Positions 33,392 to 42,452 of a stretch of 64,000 nt of DNA are shown piece after piece. The stretch is taken from assembly GCF_900107115.1 (NCBI RefSeq), contig NZ_FNOS01000004.1:1-64000 (forward strand), read 5' to 3'. Below the pieces are notes generated by a model. That model searched no databases, was not told the DNA's origin, and worked only from the letters and a program-made list of their open reading frames with translations. Position numbers and translations under genes: made by a program. Position 1 is the stretch's first letter, and every line of letters starts with the position of its first letter. The DNA comes from Salimicrobium album. GTDB lineage: Bacteria > Bacillota > Bacilli > Bacillales > Halobacillaceae.

Positions 33392-34671
33392 TAGCTGCGT
33401 TTGTTCTTTTGATGGTCATCGGCATACCGATCGCCTTCGTTATAGGCATTGTTGCTTTGCTTGGCATTGTAAACATTGAATATATTCCAGAGATGACTGT
33501 ACCAATGAAAATGGTTAACGGTTTGGATTCATTTGTTCTTTTGGCAGTGCCTCTTTTCATTTTGGCTGCTAACTTAATGAACTCCGGAAAGATTTCTCAG
33601 AAGTTAATCGATTTTTCTCTGGGGATTGTCGGTCACATCCGCGGAGGACTGGCTCAATCGAATATTCTTGTTTCTATGTTATTTGCAGGGGTATCTGGTG
33701 CTTCTCAGGCAGACACAGCAGGTGTTGGGAAAATTCTTATCCCGAATATGAAGAAAAACGGTTATGACAATGAAACAGCTGTAGGTGTAACGGCAGCTTC
33801 TTCCACAATCGGCGTTATCATTCCTCCTAGCATTCCGATGATCATTTTCGCTGGCATTACTAATGTTTCGGTAGGGGCTCTGTTTCTAGCCGGAATCGTT
33901 CCAGGTATCTTGATTGCACTCACTATGATGATCTTCGTATATTTCTTGGCTAAAAAAAATAATTTTGAACGTCAGGAACGTGCCAGTTTTAAAAAAGTAC
34001 TGAAACTTTTCGGAGACGCTTTACCGGCGCTGATTACTCCGATAATTATTGTAGGAGGCATAGTTACCGGATTTTTCACAGCTACAGAAGCAGCTGCGGT
34101 AGCTTCTGTTTATACGCTACTGGTCAGTATGTTCTACTACCGTACATTGAAAGTGAAACATTTGCCGAGAATCTTTTTTGATACTTTGGCGTTAAGTTCG
34201 TTATCATTATTTGCTCTTGCGGCTGCAAGTGCTTTGGGTGAATTGATGAGTTACTATCAACTTGGTATGCATGCACAATCCTTTTTCGATAATTTCATTG
34301 ACGCGAAGTGGGTATTTCTTTTGATTACGATAGGCTTCTTCCTAATCGTCGGAACTTTTATGGATGCAATTCCTGCAATGATTTTGTTTGTCCCAGTTAT
34401 TATGCCTGCAGCAATGCAGTTCGGGGTGGGGGATGTGCACCTTGGACTGATAGTAGTTATGACGCTCGCAGTCGGACTCGTTACGCCGCCTTATGGTTTG
34501 TGCCTATTACTTGCAGCGAAGATTGGTAACTTACCAATTGAACGTTCTTTTGTAGCAGTAATACCATATATTACAATCGTATTGCTAGTACTCGGTTTTG
34601 TGACCTTTTTCCCTGAAGTAGCAATGTATATTCCGAAACAATTGAGTCCCGAGTTATTTGGAGTAATGTAA
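33376..34671 (+). CDS. dctM: TRAP transporter large permease (DctM)
   Basis: 431 residues from the ATG at 33376, preceded by GAGGGGG; the open frame extends upstream only as overlap with dctQ. Roughly 12 helices, with typical DctM motifs: AVPLFILAANLMNSGKISQK, AGVSGASQADTAGVGKILIP, GVTAASSTIGVIIPPSIPMI and GTFMDAIPAMILFVPVIMPA, then VTPPYGLCLLL. It carries substrate with Na+ symport. The rpiA ATG follows its stop codon directly. Confidence 0.93.
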   Translation: MGIFLVAAFVLLMVIGIPIAFVIGIVALLGIVNIEYIPEMTVPMKMVNGLDSFVLLAVPLFILAANLMNSGKISQKLIDFSLGIVGHIRGGLAQSNILVSMLFAGVSGASQADTAGVGKILIPNMKKNGYDNETAVGVTAASSTIGVIIPPSIPMIIFAGITNVSVGALFLAGIVPGILIALTMMIFVYFLAKKNNFERQERASFKKVLKLFGDALPALITPIIIVGGIVTGFFTATEAAAVASVYTLLVSMFYYRTLKVKHLPRIFFDTLALSSLSLFALAAASALGELMSYYQLGMHAQSFFDNFIDAKWVFLLITIGFFLIVGTFMDAIPAMILFVPVIMPAAMQFGVGDVHLGLIVVMTLAVGLVTPPYGLCLLLAAKIGNLPIERSFVAVIPYITIVLLVLGFVTFFPEVAMYIPKQLSPELFGVM

Positions 34672-35322
34672 ATGAACTCGCTAAAGCGAAGAGCAGCTCT
34701 GGAAGCACTTAACTGGATTGAAGATGGAATGACTGTTGGACTAGGTTCAGGATCGACTGCGGAAATCTTCCTTCACGGGTTAAGACATAAAAACATCCAG
34801 GGAGTAGCAAGTTCAAAAAAAACAGAGGTGCTGGCTCGCTCCCTTGGAATTCCACTTGTGGAGACAAACGATATTGATGTAGCGGTTGACGGCACAGATG
34901 CCGTGGATGATTCTTTAACCTTGATAAAGGGGGGAGGAGGTTCACTTGTACGTGAAAAATTAGTGGCATATCACGCAGATGTTTATATCGTCATCGGAAC
35001 GAAAGAGAAATGGAAAAAGACACTGCATGATGAAACTGTGCCGGTCGAAGTTCTCCCTTTTCTTCATGAGGGAACTGAAGAGTTACTATTATCGGCAGGA
35101 GGCCACTGCACCCTGAGACTGGATACGAAAAAGAATCCTTTTGTTAGCGACAATGGGAACTTTATATATGATTGTACGGACATAGGAGAAGTAATTGATT
35201 TTCATGAAAAAGTCGTTCGTCTTCCTGGGGTTGTAAATACAGGTGTATTTTTAAACCTTGCAGATATTGTACTGATTGGGGAAGATACGGGAGTGAGAAC
35301 GGAAAGGAGACATAAGGCATGA
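34672..35322 (+). CDS. rpiA: Ribose-5-phosphate isomerase A
   Basis: 216 residues. It interconverts ribulose-5-phosphate and ribose-5-phosphate. Motifs: MTVGLGSGSTAEIFLHGL (phosphate loop), VDGTDAVDDSLTLIKGGGGS (catalytic Asp and glycine-rich loop) and LVREKLVAYHADVYIVIG. Bacilli usually use RpiB, so an RpiA in a catabolic operon is noteworthy. The start abuts the dctM stop and the end overlaps the kinase start by ATGA, so it is tightly coupled. In this context it would link pentose phosphate to the HPS/PHI pair. Confidence 0.9.
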   Translation: MNSLKRRAALEALNWIEDGMTVGLGSGSTAEIFLHGLRHKNIQGVASSKKTEVLARSLGIPLVETNDIDVAVDGTDAVDDSLTLIKGGGGSLVREKLVAYHADVYIVIGTKEKWKKTLHDETVPVEVLPFLHEGTEELLLSAGGHCTLRLDTKKNPFVSDNGNFIYDCTDIGEVIDFHEKVVRLPGVVNTGVFLNLADIVLIGEDTGVRTERRHKA

Positions 35323-36269
35323 AAGATGTTATTACAATAGGTGAAGCGATGGTCGTCTTCAACCCCAGTAAAACTGGACCATTGAGATTTGTTCCTTCTT
35401 TTGATAGAAACATCGGGGGAGCGGAACTGAATGTCCTGGTCGGCTGTGCAAGACTTGGCCTTACTACCGGTTGGCTGAGCAGTCTTGGGGAAGATGAGTT
35501 CGGTACGTTCATCAATAACTTTGCTCGGGGAGAAGGGATTGATGTGAGCGAAGTGAAGAGGACAAGAAATTATCCAACTTCTCTCAATTTTAAAGAGATC
35601 CGTGAAGATGGTAGTGGGAAAACATTTTATTATCGGGACCAGACGCCTACCAGGGATTTATACGCAGAAGATTTGAACGAAAACTATATTAAAAATTCAC
35701 GTATTCTTCATGTAACGGGGATTTTTCCTGCTTTACATGAAGGGGCACGGTTGTATATGAAAGAAGCGATTGCGATAGCTAAGCGATATAATGTGACGAT
35801 AGCTCTCGACCCGAATATTCGTTTGAAATTATGGAGTAAGGAAGAAGCGCGCGAAACATTGAAGACTTTCTTACCGGACGTTGACATCCTTCTGGCAGGA
35901 AAAGAAGAGATGGAAATTATTTTTGAAACAGATGATGAAGATGAGATGTATGCCCGGGCTCAGTCCTATAAAATTCAGGATATCGTTATTAAAGATGGGA
36001 AGAACGGGGCTTCCGGAATGAGAAATGGTATTAGCCTTCATGAGAAAGCGAGGAATCCTGCGAAGGTAGTGGATACCGTAGGGGCCGGAGACGGTTTCGA
36101 CGCTGGATACCTTTATGGTTATCTGCAAGGATGGAGTTTAAAAAAATGCCTCCAATTTTCTAACACAATAGGATCAATGGTAGTTAGCGTAATCGGAGAT
36201 AATGAAGGACTCCCTTATTTGTCAGAGGTTCAGGAAGTACTTGGGGAAAAAGAAATGATTGAGAGGTGA
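35319..36269 (+). CDS. kdgK: PfkB-family sugar kinase (2-keto-3-deoxygluconate kinase-like)
   Basis: 316 residues of the ribokinase/PfkB fold. N-terminal ITIGEAMVVFNPSKTGPLRF and GGAELNVLVGCARLGL, the FYYRDQTPTRDL substrate loop typical of KDG kinases, IALDPNIRLKLWS and the anion-hole/catalytic DTVGAGDGFDAGYLYGYL. With KDPG aldolase in the same operon, phosphorylation of 2-keto-3-deoxygluconate at O6 is the likely reaction. AAGGAG precedes the ATG, which overlaps the rpiA stop. Confidence 0.87.
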   Translation: MKDVITIGEAMVVFNPSKTGPLRFVPSFDRNIGGAELNVLVGCARLGLTTGWLSSLGEDEFGTFINNFARGEGIDVSEVKRTRNYPTSLNFKEIREDGSGKTFYYRDQTPTRDLYAEDLNENYIKNSRILHVTGIFPALHEGARLYMKEAIAIAKRYNVTIALDPNIRLKLWSKEEARETLKTFLPDVDILLAGKEEMEIIFETDDEDEMYARAQSYKIQDIVIKDGKNGASGMRNGISLHEKARNPAKVVDTVGAGDGFDAGYLYGYLQGWSLKKCLQFSNTIGSMVVSVIGDNEGLPYLSEVQEVLGEKEMIER

Positions 36270-36273
36270 GATA

Positions 36274-36888
36274 ATGAAATTACAATTAGCTTTAGACCGT
36301 CTCACACGGGAGGAGTGTCACAGAGTACTTGAAGAAACCGATGCCTACGTCGACATTATTGAAGTCGGTACCGGTGTTATCAAGGAATATGGAATGGATA
36401 TAGTGCGTGATTTACGTCGTAGTTATCCGGATCACGAAATTCTCGCTGATATGAAAACTTGTGATGCCGGGAAAGCGGAGACTATGCAGGCGCTAGATGC
36501 AGGAGCTGATGTCACAACGGTGATGGCTTTTTCCTCAGAAGCGACGATTAAAACATGTCTTGAGACAGCTAAAGGAAAAGGGAAGGTGATGATTGATCTG
36601 TTAGGTGTAACAGATCGTGAGAAAGTACATGGTCTTCGTAAGCTTGGAACTGATTTTGTTAGTCTGCATATTGGGAAAGACCAGCAACACGGTGGGGGTA
36701 TTTCAAGTGAAACTTTCTCTTTTTTATCAGATATGGATGTGAAAATAGCAGTAGCCGGGGGGGTGAATCTGGAAACGATTGATGTAGTAGCTGCCGAAGC
36801 TCCTGATATAGTTATTGTTGGAAGTGGTATAACAAAAGCCTCAAATCCGAAGAATGCAGCTCGTAGATTTAAAGAAGCTATAGGTTGA
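36274..36888 (+). CDS. hxlA: 3-hexulose-6-phosphate synthase-like protein (HPS)
   Basis: 204 residues from the ATG at 36274 (GAGAGGTGA upstream; a TTG at 36259 is in frame but inside kdgK). OMP-decarboxylase-superfamily TIM barrel: LQLALDRLTREE, VDIIEVGTGVIKEYG, ILADMKTCDAGKAETMQAL (the D-x-K-T-x-D-A-G metal and substrate block), VMIDLLGVTDREKV and VAGGVNLETIDVV. The D-M-K-T motif favours hexulose-phosphate synthase over 3-keto-L-gulonate-6-phosphate decarboxylase. It joins ribulose-5-phosphate and formaldehyde, or the reverse. Last gene of the operon. Confidence 0.82.
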   Translation: MKLQLALDRLTREECHRVLEETDAYVDIIEVGTGVIKEYGMDIVRDLRRSYPDHEILADMKTCDAGKAETMQALDAGADVTTVMAFSSEATIKTCLETAKGKGKVMIDLLGVTDREKVHGLRKLGTDFVSLHIGKDQQHGGGISSETFSFLSDMDVKIAVAGGVNLETIDVVAAEAPDIVIVGSGITKASNPKNAARRFKEAIG

Positions 36889-36911
36889 ATTCATCGATGT
36901 GGATTTCAGAA

Positions 36912-36957
36912 AAGATTTTGGTTAAGGTTGTTCTCCACCTTCCATAATCTTTTTTTA
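36912..36957 (+). terminator. Terminator of the KDG/RuMP operon
   Basis: AAGATT-T-TGG-TT-AAGG pairs with CCTT-CCA-T-AATCTT, followed by TTTTTTT. Confidence 0.75.
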
Positions 36958-37012
36958 TTACTTTAAAAATTATTTTCCCGGTGATGGTTACAAAAATCAT
37001 CCATAATTAACG

Positions 37013-37048
37013 AAAACAGGCAGCTCCCTCAAAGGAACTGCCTGTTTT
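37013..37048 (-). terminator. Terminator of the choline symporter gene
   Basis: AAAACAGGCAG and CTGCCTGTTTT form a perfect stem directly after the reverse-strand stop codon; it can work in both directions. Confidence 0.85.
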
Positions 37049-37050
37049 CA

Positions 37051-38706
37051 TTATTCTTCCGCCATTTCCGTTTTCAGCTTGCGAAGCGGCTGAGGCGGGC
37101 ATGATTTCTGAGTAAGACGGGAGACGATGATGATCGTCAGTAACCCGGCGACCATAGCGAGCGTCCGGAACGGGAAGAGGACGACCCCGTCTTCCATCAT
37201 CGGATAAGGAAGGAAAGCCGGGAGTCCGAGCGCCGGTTCCCCGCCTCCGATACGGAGGAAGAACGATACACCGAGTCCGGCGAGCGCACCGTACGTGTTC
37301 GCTTTTTTATCAAAAAGTGCTGTCGTGAGCTGCGGGAAAAGTACGCAGTAAACGAGATCGGCACACAGATACCAGAGCGTGTACACGCTGTCGATGTTGA
37401 GGGCGACCATTGTCGCTGCCAGTCCGATCAATATGATAGAGATACGGATAGCGCGCTTAATGTCTTTTCCTTCGGCCTTCGGTTTAATCAGTGGACGGTA
37501 AATATTCCACGCTGCCATGGAAGAAGCAGATAGAATAGATGAGTCCATGGAGGACATAACTGCAGCCGCCACGGCACCGAGAGCCACAATAGCTACGAGA
37601 TAAGGAGCCATATAGTTGATGACGTAGGCGAGAATATCGGAAGAAGCAGCCGGTCCTTCAATACCGTAGCTTGCCCAGTCGGCCGAGAATCCTGCTACAC
37701 CGAGCATAACGGCCGGTACTGCAAGGATAATACAGAATACACCTGCCGCAATGGATAACCACATAGCGGTGTTTTCATTTTTCGATGAAAGTACTCTCTG
37801 GAAATAGACCTGCCACGGAATACCTCCAAAAATGAGAAGAAGGGCAGAGTCCCACCAGTAGAAGTACTGGTTTCCCCAGTCCGGATGATTCCAGCCGTCG
37901 AGAGGTGGAATCAGGTTCGTAAATCCGGCCATACCTTCTTTATAAGCTCCCCATGCCTGACCGAGTCCGCCTACTTCTGCAAGAGCGAAAGGCACGACGA
38001 GGAACATACCGACGATAATCATGATGATTTGCGCTACGTCGGTGAGCGCGACCGACCACATACCGCCGACGAACGTGTAGGCTACTGCAATGAGAGCCGA
38101 AACGATAATGGAAGTCGTGAAGTCTATACCAAGAATCAGTCCGAACGTGGATCCTAACGCTACCAGAATCGCAGCACTCCAGAAAAGTTCTCCAAGCAGT
38201 GCAGGCAGGTAAAGGACACCGGTCACTTTTTTACCGAAACGGACTTCGAGCGGATCGAGCATTGTCGTGAATTCATATCTTCTCATTTTTCGGGCGTAAA
38301 AAACCCCGCCTATAATCAGACTCAGGCCGAAACCCCACGGAGCCTGGACCCAGACGATACCGGAGGCGAATGTCGACTCAGCCGTACCGGCGATGTAACC
38401 GCCGCCGACCCAGGTGGCCGTCATCGTGAACATGGCGATCCATAACGGCATCGCCCGACCGGCGACCATCATATCTTTGGCACTGTCTGATTTTTTCCCG
38501 GCTGTAATGGAGCCTATGTAGAAGATGATAGCGTAGGCGATGAACATGAAAATGAGGGCGCCCCAGTTGACGTTGTTCCCCGTAAAACCTACATAGACGG
38601 CTACTCCGAGAAGTAACCCCAGAAATCCGAACGTTCCTGCTTTTTCATAATTTTTATTTTTCTTATCCTGCTTCCCTTCTGGTGTTTCAGATGGTTGCGG
38701 TTGCAC
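37051..38706 (-). CDS. Sodium:solute symporter resembling the high-affinity choline transporter CHT1
   Basis: About 551 residues from a GTG at 38706 (AAAGGAG upstream; the frame stays open further upstream without a ribosome site). About 13 helices. Several blocks follow animal CHT1/SLC5A7: TWVGGGYIAGTAESTF, WVQAPWGFGLSLIIGGVFYA, TMLDPLEVRFGKKVTGVLYL, LLIFGGIPWQVYFQRVLSSK, AAVMSSMDSSILSASSMAAW and RIGGGEPALGLPAFLPYPMM. It is divergent from the choline-oxidation genes and would supply choline. The similarity is judged from memory of the family, so substrate is inferred from that and context. Confidence 0.85.
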   Translation of the reverse strand: MQPQPSETPEGKQDKKNKNYEKAGTFGFLGLLLGVAVYVGFTGNNVNWGALIFMFIAYAIIFYIGSITAGKKSDSAKDMMVAGRAMPLWIAMFTMTATWVGGGYIAGTAESTFASGIVWVQAPWGFGLSLIIGGVFYARKMRRYEFTTMLDPLEVRFGKKVTGVLYLPALLGELFWSAAILVALGSTFGLILGIDFTTSIIVSALIAVAYTFVGGMWSVALTDVAQIIMIIVGMFLVVPFALAEVGGLGQAWGAYKEGMAGFTNLIPPLDGWNHPDWGNQYFYWWDSALLLIFGGIPWQVYFQRVLSSKNENTAMWLSIAAGVFCIILAVPAVMLGVAGFSADWASYGIEGPAASSDILAYVINYMAPYLVAIVALGAVAAAVMSSMDSSILSASSMAAWNIYRPLIKPKAEGKDIKRAIRISIILIGLAATMVALNIDSVYTLWYLCADLVYCVLFPQLTTALFDKKANTYGALAGLGVSFFLRIGGGEPALGLPAFLPYPMMEDGVVLFPFRTLAMVAGLLTIIIVSRLTQKSCPPQPLRKLKTEMAEE

Positions 38707-38802
38707 GAAACCACTCCTTTGCAAGTATTTGTTATGTGTAGTGTGTATGTTTCCGGATGTAAAGCTTACGACGGTACCGTGTCGCTTAATTAATTTAAAA
38801 CG

Positions 38803-38818
38803 TTTAATAATTATTAAA
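38803..38818. promoter_or_regulatory. AT-rich palindrome upstream of the choline symporter (candidate GbsR operator)
   Basis: TTTAATAATTATTAAA is a perfect 16-bp palindrome preceded by ACG, 97 bases before the symporter start. It recurs with few changes before betB and before gbsR. Confidence 0.5.
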
Positions 38819-39113
38819 CAATCAACATGTATTACTGTAACGTACAATAAAATAATGTCAACTCCGCTCCCGGGACAAAACCGGCCTCCTAGCTACAAAG
38901 ACAAGGGATAGAGAGAATTTCAGAAAAATCCTTCTCCATGTATAGGACATGGAAGGCTTTACATAGGAAATGGGAAAAGTTCAGGCTCCCGGAAATCGTT
39001 CCTTTCATTAAAGGCTCTGAAAAGACTCTAAATTTCCTTTCTCCAATAAGAAAAGTTTAGCGGGCTCCGGTTTACAACTAAAAAATCATGTGCTAGCATG
39101 AAAATTGTTAAAA

Positions 39114-39133
39114 ACGTTTAAAAATAATTAAAT
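39114..39133. promoter_or_regulatory. Same motif upstream of betB (candidate GbsR operator)
   Basis: ACGTTTAAAAATAATTAAAT matches the symporter motif in 14 of the 16 palindrome positions and shares the flanking ACG, 30 bases before the betB ATG. The 38819-39113 part of the gap shows no other feature. Confidence 0.5.
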
Positions 39134-39162
39134 AAAATAAACGTTAAAAAGGAGGACCGAAA

Positions 39163-40629
39163 ATGAAACAAATGTATATTAACGGAAACTGGGTGGACGC
39201 CCGTTCCGGAAAAACGAGAGAAATCATCAATCCTTACAATCAGGAAGTGATCGCCGAAGCGGCAGACGGAAGCGAAGAAGATGCCAAAATAGCGATCGCT
39301 GCAGCACGAGAGGCTTTTGATAATGGGGAGTGGGCATCGACTCCTGCAGCAACCAGAGGAGAAAAAGTGCTGCGGATAGCGGAACTGATTGAACGGGACA
39401 GAGAAGAACTTGCCAGGATGGAAACTCTTGATACCGGCAAGACAGCAGAAGAAAGCCGGGAGGACATGGACGATATAGCCGGAGTCTTCAGGTATTTCGC
39501 CGGTCTCGCCGACAAGGACGGCGGAGAGATGATCGAGTCCCCGATTCCGGACAGTCAGAGCAGAATCGTCCGGGAACCGGTCGGAGTGTGCGGGCAGATT
39601 ACCCCGTGGAACTATCCGCTCCTTCAGGCTTCGTGGAAAATCGCTCCCGCTCTTGCAGCCGGAAACACAATCGTAATCAAGCCAAGTGAAATAACGCCAC
39701 TCACCACTGTCAAAGTGACGGAGCTGATGGAAGAAGCCGGGTTCCCGGCTGGTGTCGTCAACCTGGTGCTCGGCGACGGGGCTACGGTCGGCAATGAGCT
39801 GGCAGAAAGCGATAGTGTCGATCTGATTTCCTTTACCGGCGGTATCGAAACCGGGAAGAAAGTGATGCAGAAGGCGAGCGGTAACATGAAGAAAATCGCT
39901 CTTGAACTCGGTGGTAAAAACCCGAACGTCGTGTTCGCCGACGCTGATTTTGAGACAGCTGTCGACCAGGCTCTGAACGCCGCGTTTTTCCACGCCGGTC
40001 AGGTCTGTTCAGCAGGAGCTCGTCTTATTGTGGAAGATTCGATCCATGATGAGTTCGTTAAGGAACTGGCGGACAGAGCAGGGCGTATCAGGCTCGGTGA
40101 CGGTTTCGAAGACGATACACAGTCAGGACCCCTTATTTCCGCAGAACATCGCGGGAAAGTGGAAAGCTACGTGGAAATCGGTAAACAGGAAGGTGCGAAG
40201 ATAGTTACCGGCGGAGCACGGCCGGAAGAGGATGAGCTTCAGAACGGCTTCTTCTATCTTCCGACGATTTTTACGGAATGTACATCTGATATGAGAATCG
40301 TGCAGGAAGAAATCTTCGGACCGGTACTTACGGTGGAGCGTTTCCGTTCTGAGGAAGAAGCGGTGACTCTTGCGAATGACTCCATTTACGGACTGGCAGG
40401 AGCCGTTTTCACTACAGACATCGATAAGGCGGAACGTGCAGCTGCCAAAATGCGCATGGGAACAGTATGGATCAATGATTTCCATCCGTACTTTGCTCAG
40501 GCGCCATGGGGCGGCTACAAACAGTCCGGTATCGGCCGTGAACTCGGAAAACCGGGACTTGAAGAATATACAGAAACGAAACATATATACAGAAACTTGA
40601 AACCTGAACCGATTCACTGGTTCAAATAA
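39163..40629 (+). CDS. betB: Betaine aldehyde dehydrogenase
   Basis: 488 residues. It oxidises betaine aldehyde to glycine betaine with NAD(P)+, the final step of osmoprotectant synthesis. ALDH motifs are intact: [66 protein letters not shown] (general-base Glu) and [16 protein letters not shown] (nucleophile Cys). AAGGAGG precedes the ATG. It is followed 16 bases later by betA, so the two form a choline-oxidation operon, the counterpart of gbsAB in Bacillus subtilis. Confidence 0.94.
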   Translation: MKQMYINGNWVDARSGKTREIINPYNQEVIAEAADGSEEDAKIAIAAAREAFDNGEWASTPAATRGEKVLRIAELIERDREELARMETLDTGKTAEESREDMDDIAGVFRYFAGLADKDGGEMIESPIPDSQSRIVREPVGVCGQITPWNYPLLQASWKIAPALAAGNTIVIKPSEITPLTTVKVTELMEEAGFPAGVVNLVLGDGATVGNELAESDSVDLISFTGGIETGKKVMQKASGNMKKIALELGGKNPNVVFADADFETAVDQALNAAFFHAGQVCSAGARLIVEDSIHDEFVKELADRAGRIRLGDGFEDDTQSGPLISAEHRGKVESYVEIGKQEGAKIVTGGARPEEDELQNGFFYLPTIFTECTSDMRIVQEEIFGPVLTVERFRSEEEAVTLANDSIYGLAGAVFTTDIDKAERAAAKMRMGTVWINDFHPYFAQAPWGGYKQSGIGRELGKPGLEEYTETKHIYRNLKPEPIHWFK

Positions 40630-40645
40630 CAGGGAGGTTATCAAA

Positions 40646-42331
40646 ATGAGTGAAGCATACGATATTGTAATAATCGGAGCAGGAAGTGCCGGTTCGATTC
40701 TTGGGAACCGGCTGAGTGAAGATGGAACGAAAAGCGTACTTGTACTGGAAGCCGGGCGCAGTGACTATCCGTGGGATCTGCTGATCCAGATGCCGGCGGC
40801 TTTACCGTTTCCGGCAGGGAAATCCCTCTATGACTGGAAATATGAATCGGATCCGGAACCATACATGAATGGACGCAGAATCAAGCATGCCCGTGGTAAA
40901 GTGTTAGGCGGTTCCAGTTCCATAAACGGAATGATTTACCAGCGCGGTAACCCTAAAGACTATGAGCGCTGGGGAGCGGACGAAGGGATGGATACGTGGG
41001 ACTTCGCCCATTGCCTCCCTTATTTCAAACGGCTGGAGAATACAATCGATTCCGATAAGAGTGATGAATACCGTGGTCATGACGGCCCGGTTAAACTGAC
41101 ACGCGGACCTGCGACGAGTCCGTTATTCCAGGCTTTTTTCGAAGCTGCTTCAGAGGCGGGGCATGCGAGAACTCCGGATGTGAACGGATTCCGTCAGGAA
41201 GGTTTCGGTCCGTTTGATAAGCACGTCTATAACGGGCGGCGGATGTCCACCTCCCGCGCTTACCTTCGTCCTGCAATGCGCAGGAAGAATCTCACGGTCC
41301 GGACCCTTTCTTTCGTTCAGCACATCGATATTGAAAATGGAAAAGCACGGGGACTTACTTATAAGCGGAACGGGAAAGAACACTACGTATCCGCTGGAGA
41401 AGTCATACTTTCAGGCGGGGCGATCAACACTCCTCAGTTGCTTCAGCTTTCCGGAGTCGGCGATCCTGAACATCTCCGTTCCGTCGGCGTTCAGCCGAAA
41501 GTGAATCTTCCGGGAGTGGGTGAGAACCTGCAGGATCACCTGGAAGTCTATATTCAGCACGGCTGCCCGCTGCCGGTTTCCGAGCAGCCGAGTCTCAAAC
41601 TGAAAAACATGCCGTGGATCGGTCTGCAGTGGCTGCTGAAACGTCAAGGACCTGCTGCGACGAACCATTTCGAAGGCGGAGGGTTCGTACGGTCGAACGA
41701 AGACGTGGAGTATCCGAACCTTATGTATCACTTCCTTCCGGTCGCCGTCCGGTACGACGGTGAAAAAGCACCGGTGGAACATGGTTTTCAGGTACACATC
41801 GGACCGATGTATTCGGATGCCCGCGGTTCCCTGAAAATACAGTCCAACGATCCAAAAGCGCATCCAAGCATGATTTATAACTACCTTTCCACTGAACAGG
41901 ACAGACGTGAATGGGTGGAAGCAGTGCGCGTCACGCGTGAAATTATGAACCAGCCTGCCATGAAACCTTACAACAGCGGAGAGATTTCGCCGGGACCGTC
42001 GGTGCAGACGGAAGAAGAAATTCTGAACTGGGTGGCGGAAGACGCAGAAACGGCTCTGCATCCGAGCTGCACAGCGAAAATGGGGCCGGAGTCCGACCCT
42101 ATGGCCGTCGTCGATCCGGAAACGATGAAGGTTCACGGACTCGACAACCTCCGGGTGGTCGATGCTTCCGCTATGCCGTACGTAACGAATGGAAATATTC
42201 ATGCTCCGGTACTGATGCTCGCCGAGAAGGCTGCAGACATCATCCGCGGCAAAAAACCGCTTGAGCCCGAGTATGTAGACTATTATAAGCACGGCGTACA
42301 TCCGGCAGATGCAGGAACAGTTAAAGTTTAA
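40646..42331 (+). CDS. betA: Choline dehydrogenase (GMC oxidoreductase, BetA)
   Basis: 561 residues of the FAD-dependent GMC family: dinucleotide motif [24 protein letters not shown]-type FAD loop [40 protein letters not shown] and the C-terminal catalytic region [11 protein letters not shown] and [19 protein letters not shown]. It oxidises choline to betaine aldehyde. Bacillus subtilis uses an unrelated iron-type alcohol dehydrogenase (GbsB) for this step, so the enzyme here is the type more familiar from Gram-negative bet operons, placed under a GbsR-type regulator. GGGAGG precedes the ATG. Confidence 0.94.
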   Translation: MSEAYDIVIIGAGSAGSILGNRLSEDGTKSVLVLEAGRSDYPWDLLIQMPAALPFPAGKSLYDWKYESDPEPYMNGRRIKHARGKVLGGSSSINGMIYQRGNPKDYERWGADEGMDTWDFAHCLPYFKRLENTIDSDKSDEYRGHDGPVKLTRGPATSPLFQAFFEAASEAGHARTPDVNGFRQEGFGPFDKHVYNGRRMSTSRAYLRPAMRRKNLTVRTLSFVQHIDIENGKARGLTYKRNGKEHYVSAGEVILSGGAINTPQLLQLSGVGDPEHLRSVGVQPKVNLPGVGENLQDHLEVYIQHGCPLPVSEQPSLKLKNMPWIGLQWLLKRQGPAATNHFEGGGFVRSNEDVEYPNLMYHFLPVAVRYDGEKAPVEHGFQVHIGPMYSDARGSLKIQSNDPKAHPSMIYNYLSTEQDRREWVEAVRVTREIMNQPAMKPYNSGEISPGPSVQTEEEILNWVAEDAETALHPSCTAKMGPESDPMAVVDPETMKVHGLDNLRVVDASAMPYVTNGNIHAPVLMLAEKAADIIRGKKPLEPEYVDYYKHGVHPADAGTVKV

Positions 42332-42356
42332 CCGGAAAAGAAATAAGGAAATTACT

Positions 42357-42390
42357 AAAATCAGGGGCTACTTTACAGGTCCCTGATTTT
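42357..42390 (+). terminator. Terminator after betA
   Basis: AAAATCAGGG and CCCTGATTTT form a perfect 10-bp stem around a 14-base loop. Confidence 0.75.
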
Positions 42391-42404
42391 AATTTGTGTT
42401 ATAT

Positions 42405-42420
42405 TTTAGTTAATATTAAA
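42405..42420. promoter_or_regulatory. Third copy of the AT-rich motif, upstream of gbsR
   Basis: TTTAGTTAATATTAAA matches TTTAATAATTATTAAA in 13 of 16 positions, 33 bases before the gbsR start. Suggests autoregulation; low-complexity AT sequence makes chance matches possible. Confidence 0.4.
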
Positions 42421-42452
42421 TACTTTAAATGAAATAAAAGGAGTGGTTCCCG

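Noticed and set aside
39118-39993. 291-codon reverse frame opposite betB
   Set aside because: Antisense to a canonical aldehyde dehydrogenase, no ribosome site, no recognisable domain.
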